DNA of 64,000 nucleotides from Plasmodium relictum (lineage: Eukaryota; Apicomplexa; Aconoidasida; Haemosporida; Plasmodiidae), in contig NC_041691.1 in NCBI RefSeq assembly GCF_900005765.1, positions 744,001 through 808,000 on the forward strand, written 5' to 3'. Below, piece by piece: positions 49,270 to 61,279 of this stretch. A model generated the notes under the pieces. It saw nothing but the letters and a program-made list of their open reading frames with translations. It was not told the origin of the DNA and did not search any database. The translations under genes and the position numbers were made by a program. How positions within the stretch are numbered: the stretch's first letter is position 1; the number at the start of each line of letters is the position of its first letter.

Positions 49270-50106
49270 AGGAAAATATTTAAATAGAAAAAAATATATA
49301 TGAAGGTAATGCATATATATATATTAAGTATAATTAAAGAAATATATGAATGCTTTATATTTTATATTTAGTTGGAGTTCTATGTTGTATAACAGAAATA
49401 GTAATGTACATACTATATGAAAAACTGAAATAATATATATATATATGCATTCTTATAATATATAACGAATCATTAAAGTATTAAAATTTTATAATTTATA
49501 TTAAAAAAATATTTGAATTAATTAGTAAAATATTTATAATATGTAATATATACATAGCTCATAATATACAGTTTTAATTATTAGAGTTATTAATACATGA
49601 TTTAAAATGATAAAATAAAATAAAATAATAAAATGAAAAAAAAAATTCCAAAACAGATGAAAAATAATAAACCAAAAAATCATGTAAAAAAATGAGAATA
49701 AAAAGGAAAGCACACAATATATAAAATAAGTAAAATGAATAAAAAAAAATTAATAGAATTAGTCAGCATAAATGAAAAAACAATAAATTTAAAATAAAAT
49801 AAAAAAAAGAAAAAATCAAGTATAATTAGTAAATTGTAATGATTAGAAAAGGAGAGGATTTAAGCATAATGATGAACCAAAAAAAAAAAAAAAAAAAAAG
49901 CTAAAATTAATTATAATAAAAATATGAAAGGATAAAAAATGAAATAAAAATAAAAAAAAATTAATATTATAATAATAAAAAAAAGACATATGAAGGTAAT
50001 AAGCATTTTACATTCTTAGTAGATATTAAACTTGTAAAATAATTAAAAAACAAATTAGGAAAGAAAAAAAAGTTGATTGTAAAGATGAACATATAAAGAA
50101 GAAAAT
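49270..50106. other. Convergent intergenic region, A-rich low complexity
   Basis: 3' flanks of the karyopherin (+) and kinesin-like gene (-). From about 49610 to 50100 the plus strand is strongly A-biased (AAAATA-type degenerate repeats). No feature beyond this. Confidence 0.55.
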
Positions 50107-53100
50107 TTAATTAATTACTTTTGTTAAATTGAAACATTCACATATATTACACCAATAATAAATATATAGCAAATGCAAAATTATGTAACGTTTGTCTTTT
50201 TCATTTTTCATTTGATTATTCATTTCTTTTTCATTAATTATCGTATTCTTAAAGTTATGATCAAATATAAAATCGTCATTGATGTATAAAATAAAACATA
50301 TATAAGGATCTTTTTGAAACAAAAATTTTAAAATATTATCCGAGTAGAGGGTTATACTTGTATTAAAAAAATAAGATTGTATATAATTTATAAAAATATT
50401 TTCAAAATTTCTCATATTTTTAAACTCAGCTAAGTAATTAACACTATTTCTTTTCATTATATCGAAAATTGGTACATTTATATCAACAAGAGTAAAATGA
50501 AATATTTTTTTTTTTTCCCCTTTTTGTTTATTGGTATCCTCAGGTAATGATAATTCTAATTTTATGAGAAAAATTATTGACGATTTTTTAAATTTACTTA
50601 TATTGTGGTTATTTATATAATGATTTATATTATTTATCCTTTTTAAATCAATACTATATAAATACAAACTATCATTATAAGTGCTATTGCAACTATCTAC
50701 ATAGTTATGAATGCATTTTCCTTTTTCTTCTCCTTTTATTAATTTTTTGTTTAATTTATGATATTTATTGTTGCTATCATTAGAAAAATTTATTTTTATT
50801 TTATCCTTTTTAATATCATCTTCATATTTATTAGTATTATTTTTAAATATGCATCTACTAATATTGTAAAGTTGCTTTTTTTTTTGGGAATAAATATTTA
50901 ATGTTAAATTATAATTATCATTATATATTTCATTTAATTTATTTTTTAATTCATTTATAATTTTTATAAAAAGCATTTCATTTTTATAACCTTGTTTATT
51001 ATTTGATGTTTCAAAATTATTATTATAAGATATATTTTTTTTAAATGAGTTTATTATTGGTTTGTTTGATTTTTTCATAGTACCATTTTGTTTTATATAT
51101 TTTTTAATATTCCTTTTAGTGAATTCAATACTTTTTTTAAGTAAAATAGAAGAATCATATATTTTTACATCTTCATTTTTTATTTTTGTTTTATCAAAAT
51201 TAAAATAATCATGAAATAAATTAAAAAATGAAATTTTTTTGTTTTTTAAATAATTAATAGAAAAATTAAACATTACTGTATTATTCTGATTTACAAAATG
51301 GTTTATATATTTACTTACTATATTTGGCATGAATTCATTAAAATATATATTATTTATATATATAGAATCAAAAAAATATAATTCTTTCAAATAACTTAAA
51401 GTATTTGCATTGATTATTTTCATTCTTTCATTTTTAATTAAAAAATTATCAAAATTTTTCTTTTTTATATTTAACACACAAACAATTTCCGGTATTATAT
51501 ACTCTTTTTTACACTTTAGTAAATTCATTCTTTTTGTAACATTATATTGTAAATGATTATTTAAATTGTTATTTATTTTTCTTATTTCTTTATCATATAT
51601 AAACATTTTAATATCACTTAATATATTAAATGAATCCAAATTAGTTAAGTGAGCATTTTTATAAAATGTATCATATATAATAATCATTATTTTTTTTGCT
51701 GAAGTTAAGCTACTTCTAAATTTTTCGTATTTTTCGTTGAAGCTATTGAATTTATTTGTCCTTTTTCTTAGGGAATATTTTTTATTTTCAAAAGTTTTAT
51801 TTTTCAAAAAACTGTTAACAATTAAACTATTTCTTTCATGAGAATTGCAGTTTATTGATAATTCTAAAAATTCCTTAAATTCATAAATAATTTCATAAAT
51901 TTCTTCATTTTTTTGAACTTTATCAAAATTCTTTATTTTATTTTCTAATAATAATTTAACTCTGTCTAATAATCTAGATTTTAGATAAATATTTTTATTA
52001 ATATCACTTTGATTTGCATTACTACCATAATATATTTTAAATCTTCTTTTGAACATTTCTACTTCTTTTTGAGTTACCTATAAAACAAGTAAATGAAAAA
52101 AAAAAAAAAAAAAAAGATGTATATATGCATATGTATAATAGTTTCAGAACAATCATTTAATAATTTCATTAATATAGAACATTAGTTAATGACCATGACA
52201 AATGTATACTCAACTATTTTTATAGAAAGTATTTATTTTGTCAAAAAATAATACAAAAGAAAAAAAAAAATTATCATATATCAAACTTCATTTCACATTA
52301 TATATATTTTATTTTATATACTGTTAAATTTTGAAATAGTTTATCTGTTTCTTTTTCTTGTCTGTCCATGTATTTAATATAATATGATATTAAATCAGAT
52401 TTTCCATGATACTTTTTAATATATTTATTTAAATTAATTTTATTATTTGATTTTATAAAAAAATTCTTTAGTTGATAAAAAGATGATTTTATTTTGTCAT
52501 TTTTTAGTTTTAAAAGACTAGAAATAATTGTATCACTAAAAATATCAAAAAATTGCTGAAGTTTATTATTTGAACTTAATATATTTTCATTCGTGAGCTT
52601 TTCCTCTTCTTCGTTATTTAATATTTTTTTCATTATATCTCTATTTTTTTCTTTAATTTTTTCAAATACTTTTACATATTTTACGTTTTCTTCTTTTTCT
52701 TTTTTCTCATTTTCTTCTGTTTCTTCTACTTTCATTATTTCTTGCTCCAATTTTTCATCAACTATTTCTTCTTTTACCTTTTCTTTTTCTTCTTTTTCTT
52801 CTCTTTCTCCAATTTGTTCTGTTTTTTCTATTTGTTCTTTTTCTAAATTTTGTTTTTTCTCTCTTTTTTGATGCTCTTCTTCACATTTTTCTTTTGTTTC
52901 TTCATGCTCCATTATATTTCCTCTTTTTTGTTTCGGTTGAATTTGCTCTATTTCTTCTTGTCTTTCATCTCCCTTAATTTTTTGTTTAATATCTTCTCTT
53001 TTTTTCTCTTCTATATGTTCCTCTTTTTTTTCATTTTTATATTCTTTTTCTTTTCCATATTTTTCTTTATATTCTTCTTTTAAAACACTGTATTTTCCTT

Positions 53101-56100
53101 TTTCCTTTTCATATGTGTATTCCTCTTTTTCTTTATTATCATATCTTATATTTTCTTCATTTTCATATTCTTCTTTTGCTTCTTCTTTCTCTTTTTTTTT
53201 TACTTTTTCAAATTTATATTTTTCTTTTTCTTCTTTTTCTTTTTCATCTTCTTTTTCTTCCTCATATTCTAGTTCTTCATTTTCATTTTCTTTTTCTTCT
53301 TCATATTCTTGTTCTTCATTTTCATCTTTTTTTTCTTCCTCATATTCTAGTTCTTCATTTTCATCTTCTTCATTTTCTTCTTTTTCTTTCTCTTTTTCTT
53401 CCAATTTTTCATATTCATATTTTTCTCCATCTTCTTTTATTTCCCCTCCTTTTTCTTCTTGTTCTTCGTCTTCATTCTCTTCATTTTCATCTTCTTCTTC
53501 TTCATATTCTATTTCTTCATTTTCATCTTCTTTTTCTTCTTCATATTCTTGTTCTTCATTTTCATCTTTTTTTTCTTCCTCATATTCTAGTTCTTCATTT
53601 TCATCTTCCTTTTCTTTCTCATATTCTAGTTCTTCATTTTCATCTTTTTCTTCTTCATATTCTATTTCTTCATTTTCATCTTCCTTTTCTCTCTCATATT
53701 CTAGTTCTTCATTTTCATTTTCTTCATTTTCACCTTTTTCTTCATATTCTTGTTCATCTTCATTTTCCTCTTCTTCATATTCTAGTTCTTCATTTTCATC
53801 TTCTTCTTCATCTTTATTTTCTTCATTTTCACCTCCATATTTTTGTTCTTCGTTTTCATCTTCTTCATCTTCTTCTACCTCTCCTTTTTCTTCTTCATAT
53901 TCTTGTTCTTCATCTTCTTCTTCATCCTCATTTTCTTCATTTTCACTTTCTCCATATTTTTGTTCTTCATCTTCTTCTTCATCCTCATTTTCTTCATTTT
54001 CACTTTCTCCATATTTTTGTTCTTCATTTTCATCTTCTTCTACCTCTCCTTTTTCTTCTTCATATTCTTGTTCTTCATCTTCATTTTCTTCTTCATTTAC
54101 ATCTTCTTCATCTTCGTTTTCTTCTTCATTTTCATCTTCATCTTCTTCTACCTCTTCTTTTTCTTCTTCATATTCTTGTTCTTCATCTTCATTTTCTTCT
54201 TCATTTACATCTTCTTCATCTTCTTCTACCTCTTCTTTTTCTTCTTCATATTCTTGTTCTTCATCTTCATTTTCTTCTTCATTTACATCTTGTTGTTGTT
54301 CTTCTTCTTCCTTTTCTTCGCATCCTTGTTCTTCATTTTCATCTTCTTCATATTCTTTTTCATATTCTCGTTTTCGTTTTTGTTCTAATTCTTCATACTC
54401 CTTTTTATGTTGTTCTTCTTTTTCTTCTTCACGTTCTTCATATTCATATTCTTTTTTCTTCCCTTTTTGTTCCTCATATGCTCTATATTTTTTCTGCATA
54501 TTTTGATTAAACAATTCTTCTTTTTCATTATCATAATTCTCTTTTTCTTCTTTATCATATTCATCTTCATCTTTTTTTCCATATTTTTCATTTTCTATCT
54601 CTTCATTATATATTTCTCTTTCTTCCATTTTAGAGATACTTACCATTTTTTTTTTTAATTCTTTTATTCCGTATTTTTCCACATCTCCGTTATGTAAATT
54701 AAAATAAGAATGCTTATCATTATTATTGTTATCAAAAAAAAAATTTGATCCCGAAGAATATCTATTTTTTTTAAATGAATTTATAGAATCATTCAAGAAA
54801 AAGTTATCATTATTAAATATTTTTTTTGAATTGTTATTACGATTCGATTCATTTTTCAGAAAATCATTTTTGTTTTGTATTCCATTTGTTTTCTCGCAGC
54901 CAATATCATTAACATTTATTTCTTTTATATTGTGTGAAATTAGGTTATAACCTATATTATTCATTTCATTTAGAAAATAATTATTTTTTAAAAATTCTTT
55001 TTTTTCATCTAATATATTATTTATTTTATCGTCTTCTAATTTAATTTTTGAGTTTTTTTCTAAATTTTTTATCAAATCATAAAAAGGAATCGTATACTTT
55101 GCATAGACATAGTTTTTTGAAATTACGAAAGTTTGATGAGTACTAAAATAACAATATAAATTTTTAAAACAATAATTCATATTAATAAAAAAATTTAAAA
55201 AGGTATTTGAATTTAAATTTTCACTAAATTCATATTTATGCAATGCTCTAAAAATTCTTAGTTCTTTTCTAATAATATCCAATTTTTCTTTATTATTCCC
55301 ATAAAATAAATTATTGAAATTACTGCAAATTACACATTTTGAATTTTTATAATCATGAGAAAATGATGTAAAACAGGAAATACACATAATTGAATTAACT
55401 CTAATCAAATTTAAAAAAATATTAAAACAACTTGCACATAGTGGTTTTATTTTATTGAACATAACTTTTTTAATTTTTTCAATTAGAGTTATTTTAGAAC
55501 AAAAAACACAACAATATTCAAAGTTACTACTTAATAAATCGTTTGATATATTCATTTGACTATATTTTAGTTTTATTCTCTCTTGTATTAAATCTTCTTC
55601 ATGAAGATTCTCTTGAAAAAAGTTATTCTCACAAAAATTATTTCTAAATAGCAGACTATCACTAAAGTCATCTTCATTTAAAGAACATTTGTTTGAATTA
55701 ACATTTATGCGTTCATTTATATCATATATATTTTTATCTTTTTGTTCTTTTGCTTCTTTCATGTAAGCATTATTAATTTTTCTTATGCAATCTTCAATGT
55801 TATAGGTTCTATTTTTAAAATTTTCTTTTACAGTAGCTTTTTTTGTCATATATTTTTCATTTATGTATTTATAGTTATAATTACGCTTATCATTTATATT
55901 TTTAAAACTGAAATAATTATTTTCATCAAAGATTTCATGATTTTTTACATTTTTTTTTTGTTTTGTCTTATAGAGATTTAAATCATAATTATCAATTGAA
56001 TAAGGAGAATTTAATAATTCACTTTCTCTATTTTTTTCTACATTTTTATATATTTCACTTAATGACGAATTCGAAGAATTATAGAAAATGTTTTCATAAC

Positions 56101-56179
56101 AAGATATAGTTGTTTCATTAGAGCTGATATCAGGGTTGCTATTCAAAATTTTTTTTAGAATAGTATATTTTTCTTTCAT
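50107..56179 (-). CDS. Zinc-ribbon/Glu-rich protein with a degenerate kinesin-like C-terminal domain, 2 exons
   Basis: Exons 52322-56179 and 50107-52077 (phase 0, 244-nt intron, GTATAT...TTTTATAG) give 1942 residues. Residues about 220-290 hold four CxxC pairs (CVFC, CASC, CISC, CVIC; about 55310-55515), probably two zinc ribbons. A tandemly repeated Glu/Asp tract follows (54640 down to about 52600; units such as DENEELEYEEEKE). Exon 2 resembles a kinesin motor in order: FFDSIYINNIYFNEFMPNIV (kinesin FDxVF...QxxVY), NNTVMFNFSINYLKNKK where the P-loop should be, ISKFKKSSIIFLIKLEL (cf. NxxSSRSHxIFxI), FHFTLVDINVP (cf. LHLVDLAGSE), and SITLYSDNILKFLFQ...ICFILYIN (cf. IPYRDSKLTRLLQDS). The Gly/Lys/Thr of the P-loop and both switch motifs are lost, so ATPase activity is unlikely. 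The two exons could instead be separate genes, since exon 2 has its own ATG at 52056. Confidence 0.6.
52600..54640. repeat. Coding minisatellite: Glu/Asp-rich tandem repeats
   Basis: On the coding (minus) strand this is purine-only-like DNA made of GAA/GAT/AAT codons. Modules of about 80-105 bp occur at least three times near 54040-54300 (encoding EEENEDEEQEYEEEK-type units). Two nearly identical 57-bp units (encoding KYGESENEENEDEEEDEEQ) abut near 53926-54039. Roughly 39-bp units (ENEELEYEEEK) recur through 53260-53760. Because the codons avoid stops on the other strand, long false ORFs rich in Ser or Phe appear there. Confidence 0.85.
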
Positions 56180-56944
56180 ATTTTTTTATTTTTATTTTTT
56201 TTTTTAATGATATATTTTATATTTTAATTTGAATTAGGAATAAATTTTTCATTTATAATCAAAAGATTTATATGAATTCACAATTATGAAATTTTTTTTT
56301 AATAATATGCTTAAACCTAAAAAATTATGCAAAATATAAATGTTAAAAAAAAAATTAATAATAAAGCATAAAAATTAGGAATCATATAAAATTAAAAAAA
56401 GAGATTAATATAAAGGTAAATAAATTAAGATGAAATTAAAATTGGAAAATAAGGAAAATTTAAAAGAATACAAATAAAACATTAAAAATATCTTTTTTAT
56501 ATGCGCACGTTCTTGCACCTTATGTTAATATATATATATTTATATAAATGAAGAATACTTTATAGGTATCATTATAATATAAATAAATTAAAATTTTTAC
56601 TAAAGCTTTAAAAAATTTATTTTATTTTATTATTTTTTTTAAATAAAATATAGAAGTAAAATTTTTTGTTTCAGTACAATTCAAATCTCTTTAAATGAAA
56701 ATATTTAGATTTAATCAAAGAAATAAAAATATATTAAAAATAGTTAATACTTCAAAAAAAAAAAAAAAAAAAAAAAAAATATATATAAAAATATATAAAT
56801 ATATACATTTAATAATATTAAAATGCATAATTTTTTTAATTATCAGATATAAAGAATATTATTCACATATAATTTTTTTGAAGTAACAAAAAGACAAGAT
56901 AAATATAGGAAAGCTGTTAAAAATTTATTAAAAAAAAAAAAAAA
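56180..56944. promoter_or_regulatory. Intergenic region between VDAC and the kinesin-like gene
   Basis: Both flanking genes are on the minus strand, so this holds the VDAC 3' flank and the kinesin-like promoter. A rare GC-containing patch at 56501-56520 reads on the minus strand as GGTGCA then CGTGCGC. This resembles GTGCA-type ApiAP2 sites and lies about 330 bp before the kinesin-like ATG. A 26-nt poly(A) run is at 56754-56779. Confidence 0.4.
56754..56779. repeat. Poly(A) run of 26
   Basis: Uninterrupted A homopolymer on the plus strand; length may be uncertain in an assembly. Confidence 0.85.
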
Positions 56945-58357
56945 TTAAGATTTTAAATATAATTTTACTCCAAATTTTGTATTATCTGGAAGAGATATTT
57001 TTGATAAATCAATCTAAAAAAATATTTAAAAAAAAAAAGAAAAAAATTTATATTACATAATCTTATTATTTATTTATTTATTTTAATGTTAAATAATGTT
57101 ATTACTTGTGATCCTAATGTTACAGTTACAAATTCATTATATTTATGAGTTAGTGATAAAGCAACTTTAGTATCATTACTAATCTTTGTTTTTATAAAAG
57201 TATTTTTATTATTAAGATACCATATAGATGCAACATTTATATTTGCTTTTTTTTCAATCATATTCTGGACAACCTCAATACTAACAGCATTATCATTTAT
57301 ATTTTTATTTTGAAAAAATAAATTAAATGCTAATAATCCATATAAATGTTTGTTGCTAGGAATTCTACAATAAATAAATAAATAAATAAATAAATATATA
57401 TATATATATAATTATTAAATAAATAAATATTTTTCTTTTTTTTTATTTTATTTAATATTACGATCTGAATGAAAAAATATAATGATTATCATTATGATTT
57501 TTAGTGTATGCTCCACCAAATGAGTACTGCAAATTTTTGATATCCAGATTTCCTTGAATTAAACCTATAAATAAATAAAATCATTTACAAGATGTACATT
57601 TATTTATATTTTTGCAATCCTAAGATAATAAGTTAATACCTCCAAGTTTAAAATTTGGATATTTAGGATGGGAATAGACATGAATATATTTAAAAAAAAA
57701 GTTTCGAACATTAATTGATGAAAATATGTTCGTATCTTCAGTGTTATATTCACTATATATTTCAAACGTATCATCTGCTTTTTCACTATTTTTCATATAC
57801 TTTCCACACAAATTAACATTTTTTATGAAAGCAGGCTAAAAAAATAAAATCAAATTGATAATGATTTTAAAAATATTAATAATAACAATAAAAATAATAG
57901 TACGTTTAAAACTATCAACAAATAATTACTTGATACTTTATATCTAGAAAATTTATTCCTGAGTTATCAAATTTTATTTCATTTTTCGTATCATAAATGC
58001 TATTTTTAAAGCTTGTGTAAATGCTATATGTATTATTTGAAAATGATAAGCCACTTTTTAAAAACTATAAAAAAAAAAAAAAAATCATTTATATAAATAA
58101 AAATATTAATAAAATAAAAAAAAAAAAATTTTTTTTTTGTATAATTTATAGTACTGGATATTTAGAAATACTAGTATGCTCTAACTCAAATTTGCTTGAA
58201 TGAGGAAAGTCATTTTTTAATAAATCTACAATTAAAATTGAAATAATGCATAATTATTAAATAATTTATAAAAATAATTTTTTTCATTTTATATCCTAAT
58301 TTATAATTTTTTTATAATACCTATTGAAGGTTTGTTTAATAATTTGGGAAAATCCAT
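56945..58357 (-). CDS. VDAC: Mitochondrial porin, voltage-dependent anion channel (VDAC), 7 exons
   Basis: VDAC is the beta-barrel channel of the outer mitochondrial membrane that passes ATP, ADP and other small metabolites. Minus-strand exons: 58321-58357, 58155-58225, 57930-58064, 57640-57835, 57462-57564, 57106-57364 and 56945-57013. They sum to 870 nt, 289 residues, within the normal 280-290 range. Exon 1 gives MDFPKLLNKPSI joined to DLLKNDFP, the family's N-terminal helix (compare fungal/animal 'LxKxAxDLLxKDF'). The body shows alternating-residue beta strands (e.g. FELEHTSISKYP, NIFSSINVRN). The end IWYLNNKNTFIKTKISND, then VALSLTHKYNEFVTVTLGSQ and KFGVKLYLKS, parallels VDAC's last three strands with the closing GxxL-type beta-signal. 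Every exon is too short to stand alone as an ORF. I recall a VDAC gene in the corresponding P. falciparum region. Confidence 0.9.
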
Positions 58358-59266
58358 TTTATTAAATTTGAAATAAATTTAAATTTTAGAAAGGGTATAA
58401 TATGTAATTTATTTTTATATTTTTTTAAAAAACAATATATTTTTATTATAATTTATATATGTATATATATAGTGATATATTTTATTCCAATAAAACAAAA
58501 ATATACATACTTTTTATTTTATAAACTTTATTTCTTTAAAATAGAAAAAATCAATAATTATAAAATTTTTATTTTTTTAAATTGTTTTAAAAAATTTTTT
58601 TTAATAAATAATGCAATTTTTTTTCTAATCGTTTTTCATTTTTTTAAAGAAGCTATAAAAAATTAAATATCAGACATTAAAAATTTTTATTTTATACATA
58701 TTTAAAAATTAACAAAATTAAAACTGTAATAAAAAATAAAAATTAAAATAAATTATTAAAATTAGTTACATTCAATTAAAATGATATTATATTTTATTTA
58801 AAAAAAATAAAATAAAATAAAGCGTATATAAAAATAAAAAACTAAATATGCTTAAAAATATTTTATCATTTTTATTTTTCTATTATGTATATGTATAGTA
58901 TATGTAATTCAAAGAATAAAAAAATTTTAATAAGATTTTTTTTTTTTATATTTAAAAAAATATTATGAAATATTTTCATATTAATAAACTTATTTTAATT
59001 TAGAATGATTTTACAATTGAACTTATTATTATTTCATTTTTTTTTTAATTTTTTTTTTATTCTTTGCATACATAAATATGTAAACTAAATAATTTTTTTA
59101 TAATATTAGAGAGAAATTTTTTTTTTTTATATAAGCTTATTTTTATATCTTTTTTTTTTTTTTTTACACTTATTTTAGTAATTTTTTTTTTAAATGTAAG
59201 GAATAAAGATTTTACTATATATATATATTATTTAATTCTTTTTTTTTTTCTTAAATTAATAATAAA
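58358..59266. promoter_or_regulatory. Divergent promoter between VDAC and the syntaxin gene
   Basis: 909 bp of A/T-rich DNA holding both 5' flanks. No distinctive binding site or exon recognised; an open frame at 58472-58666 has simple-sequence composition and no homology. Confidence 0.5.
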
Positions 59267-60358
59267 ATGGAGGATATTTTAAATGAGATAATTTCATTAA
59301 GTGAAAAAAAAAGAGAAGAAAAAGAGGAAAACAAGAAAAAAAAAAAAAAAAAAAATTTTAAAGATGATGACACTTACAATTATTGTGATGCATCAACTAA
59401 TTGTACAGTTGATGATATAAATACAGAAAAAATAAATATATTTAGTAAAATAATAAATGATAATAAAGGAAATGAATCAGATATGTATAAAGATATTGAA
59501 AAAAATGTTGATGAAAATACTCCTTTATTTCAAAATGAAAATACATTAAACACATATTTACTAAATGTAAATGATATAAACACTAATATTTCTAATATTT
59601 ATAAAAATATTGATAAAATAAATGTTATAAAAAAAAAAATAGATTTAAATATATATGATAACGAAAAATTATATAAAAAAGTGAATTTAATAATAAATGA
59701 TTCGGAACAAATCGTTGAACATATAAAAATAAAAATTAATGAATTAAATAATGAAAATAATGAATTTGAAAGAAGCAGCAATATGATCAGTGAAATTAAA
59801 TTGCGAATAAATATATTTATTGACGTTGTAAATAAGTACAAATGTTGCATAAATAAATATAAAAATATATGTAATCAATATTATGAATATGTAAATAAAA
59901 ATATAATTAAGCATTATAAATTGATACATCCCAACTTAAACGATCATAATATACATAAATTATTAAAACAGAATAATCACAGTATAGAAGATTTTTTAAA
60001 TATGAATAAAACATGCCAAAACAATAATATATATTATACAAATGTGGAACAAATAGAAATAGAAAAAATAAAAGAAAAATACAATGAATTAAAAAATCTT
60101 GAGAAAAGTATATTATCATTGAATGAATTATATATTGAACTAGCATATGTAATAAAAAAAAGAAAAAACGTTATTAATAATATTGAAAATAACGTATTTC
60201 AAGTAAAAGAATATACAGAAGATGCTTTGACAAACATAATAGAAGCAAAAAAATATAATGCAATGATTAAACAAAAAATTATGTATTTTAGTATTTTTCT
60301 TTTAATAGTCGCTTTTATTATTTTATTTCCAATTTTTTTTAATTTTACACTGTTTTAA
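59267..60358 (+). CDS. Syntaxin-family (Qa-type) SNARE, 363 aa, with Arg at the expected zero layer
   Basis: Syntaxins are tail-anchored t-SNAREs that drive membrane fusion. The protein has a Lys/Glu-rich head, a predicted three-helix N-terminal domain (about residues 95-215), a SNARE helix (about 266-335: EKIKEKYNELKNLEKSIL through ALTNIIEAKKYNAMIKQ) and a C-terminal membrane anchor (MYFSIFLLIVAFIILF) with few residues after it, as expected for tail anchoring. The heptad alignment with human syntaxin 1, LNELYIELAYVIKKRKNVINNIENNV against [26 protein letters not shown], is clear and needs no gap. The central Gln of Qa-SNAREs falls on Arg (codon AGA near 60166). The ATG follows an aataaa leader. 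Single exon. The compartment served cannot be told from sequence. Confidence 0.85.
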   Translation: MEDILNEIISLSEKKREEKEENKKKKKKKNFKDDDTYNYCDASTNCTVDDINTEKINIFSKIINDNKGNESDMYKDIEKNVDENTPLFQNENTLNTYLLNVNDINTNISNIYKNIDKINVIKKKIDLNIYDNEKLYKKVNLIINDSEQIVEHIKIKINELNNENNEFERSSNMISEIKLRINIFIDVVNKYKCCINKYKNICNQYYEYVNKNIIKHYKLIHPNLNDHNIHKLLKQNNHSIEDFLNMNKTCQNNNIYYTNVEQIEIEKIKEKYNELKNLEKSILSLNELYIELAYVIKKRKNVINNIENNVFQVKEYTEDALTNIIEAKKYNAMIKQKIMYFSIFLLIVAFIILFPIFFNFTLF

Positions 60359-61279
60359 ACTTTTATTTATAAACATGTTTATTACACATATATATATATT
60401 CATTTCATCATTTTTCCATTTTAAAATTATTGATTTTATAATTATTCATATTAAAATTATCTCTTTTTTTTTTTTTAAATTGTTTAGAATTTATATCTTT
60501 TCTTTAGAAAAGAAAAGTTTTTATATTTTAAGTAAAATATATAACGTATTTTTATCTAATTGAATAATAAAATTAAAATATTTAAAATTTTTTTTTTTAT
60601 TATTTAACTTTTATTTTTTTTTTTTTTGACTAATTTTAAGGCAAAATGTTGATTAATATTTTTGTTTCTGTGTATATACATAAATAAAATAAATAAGTTG
60701 TAAACGATTATTAAGAATTTTCTTTTTTTTATTAAATATAAAATTTATTAATAAATTAAATTATATCTTTATTAAATGTCAATTTTTTTTAATTATTTGA
60801 AAAAAATAAGAGAAATAATGAAGATATGAACATTTTGAATTTTTTTTTAATTTGCATTTCCATTAAAAAATTAGCACTAGTGCCATTTTATATATGAATT
60901 GTTTTTTTTCATTAATTTAATATTATTCAATTTATTTTTTATGAATAAATAATAATAATAGTATAATATTATATATATAAAAGAAAAAAAAAGTAAGAAA
61001 AAATATATAAAAAAGATAAATACAATAAGAATATAAAAATATTTGAAACAAATAACATATATATATATATATATACTTCAATATTGCAATAATTATACAA
61101 ATACTACTAAAAATTTGACAAAAATTAAAATATAGAGATAGGAATAAAAATTTTAAAGCTTTTAATATTTTAAAAAAATATAAAAATAAATATATGTATT
61201 ATATATATATATAAATTAATGTTAAGAATGTGTAACATGAATAAACAAAAAAAAAAAATTAAAAAAGTACTAGACATAT
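60359..61279. other. Convergent intergenic region, low complexity
   Basis: 3' flanks of the syntaxin (+) and the choline-transporter-like gene (-). AT repeats near 61057-61074 and 61199-61212. No gene seen. Confidence 0.55.

Noticed and set aside
53113-54510. Plus-strand ORFs of about 460 residues rich in Ser or Phe/Leu/His
   Set aside because: They are mirror readings of the GAA/GAT repeat tract on the minus strand, which avoids stops in several frames; composition and lack of any motif show they are not genes.
56695-56886. Small ORF starting MKIFRFNQ upstream of the kinesin-like gene
   Set aside because: It runs through a 26-base poly(A) tract and has only Lys/Ile/Tyr composition; not credible as a gene.
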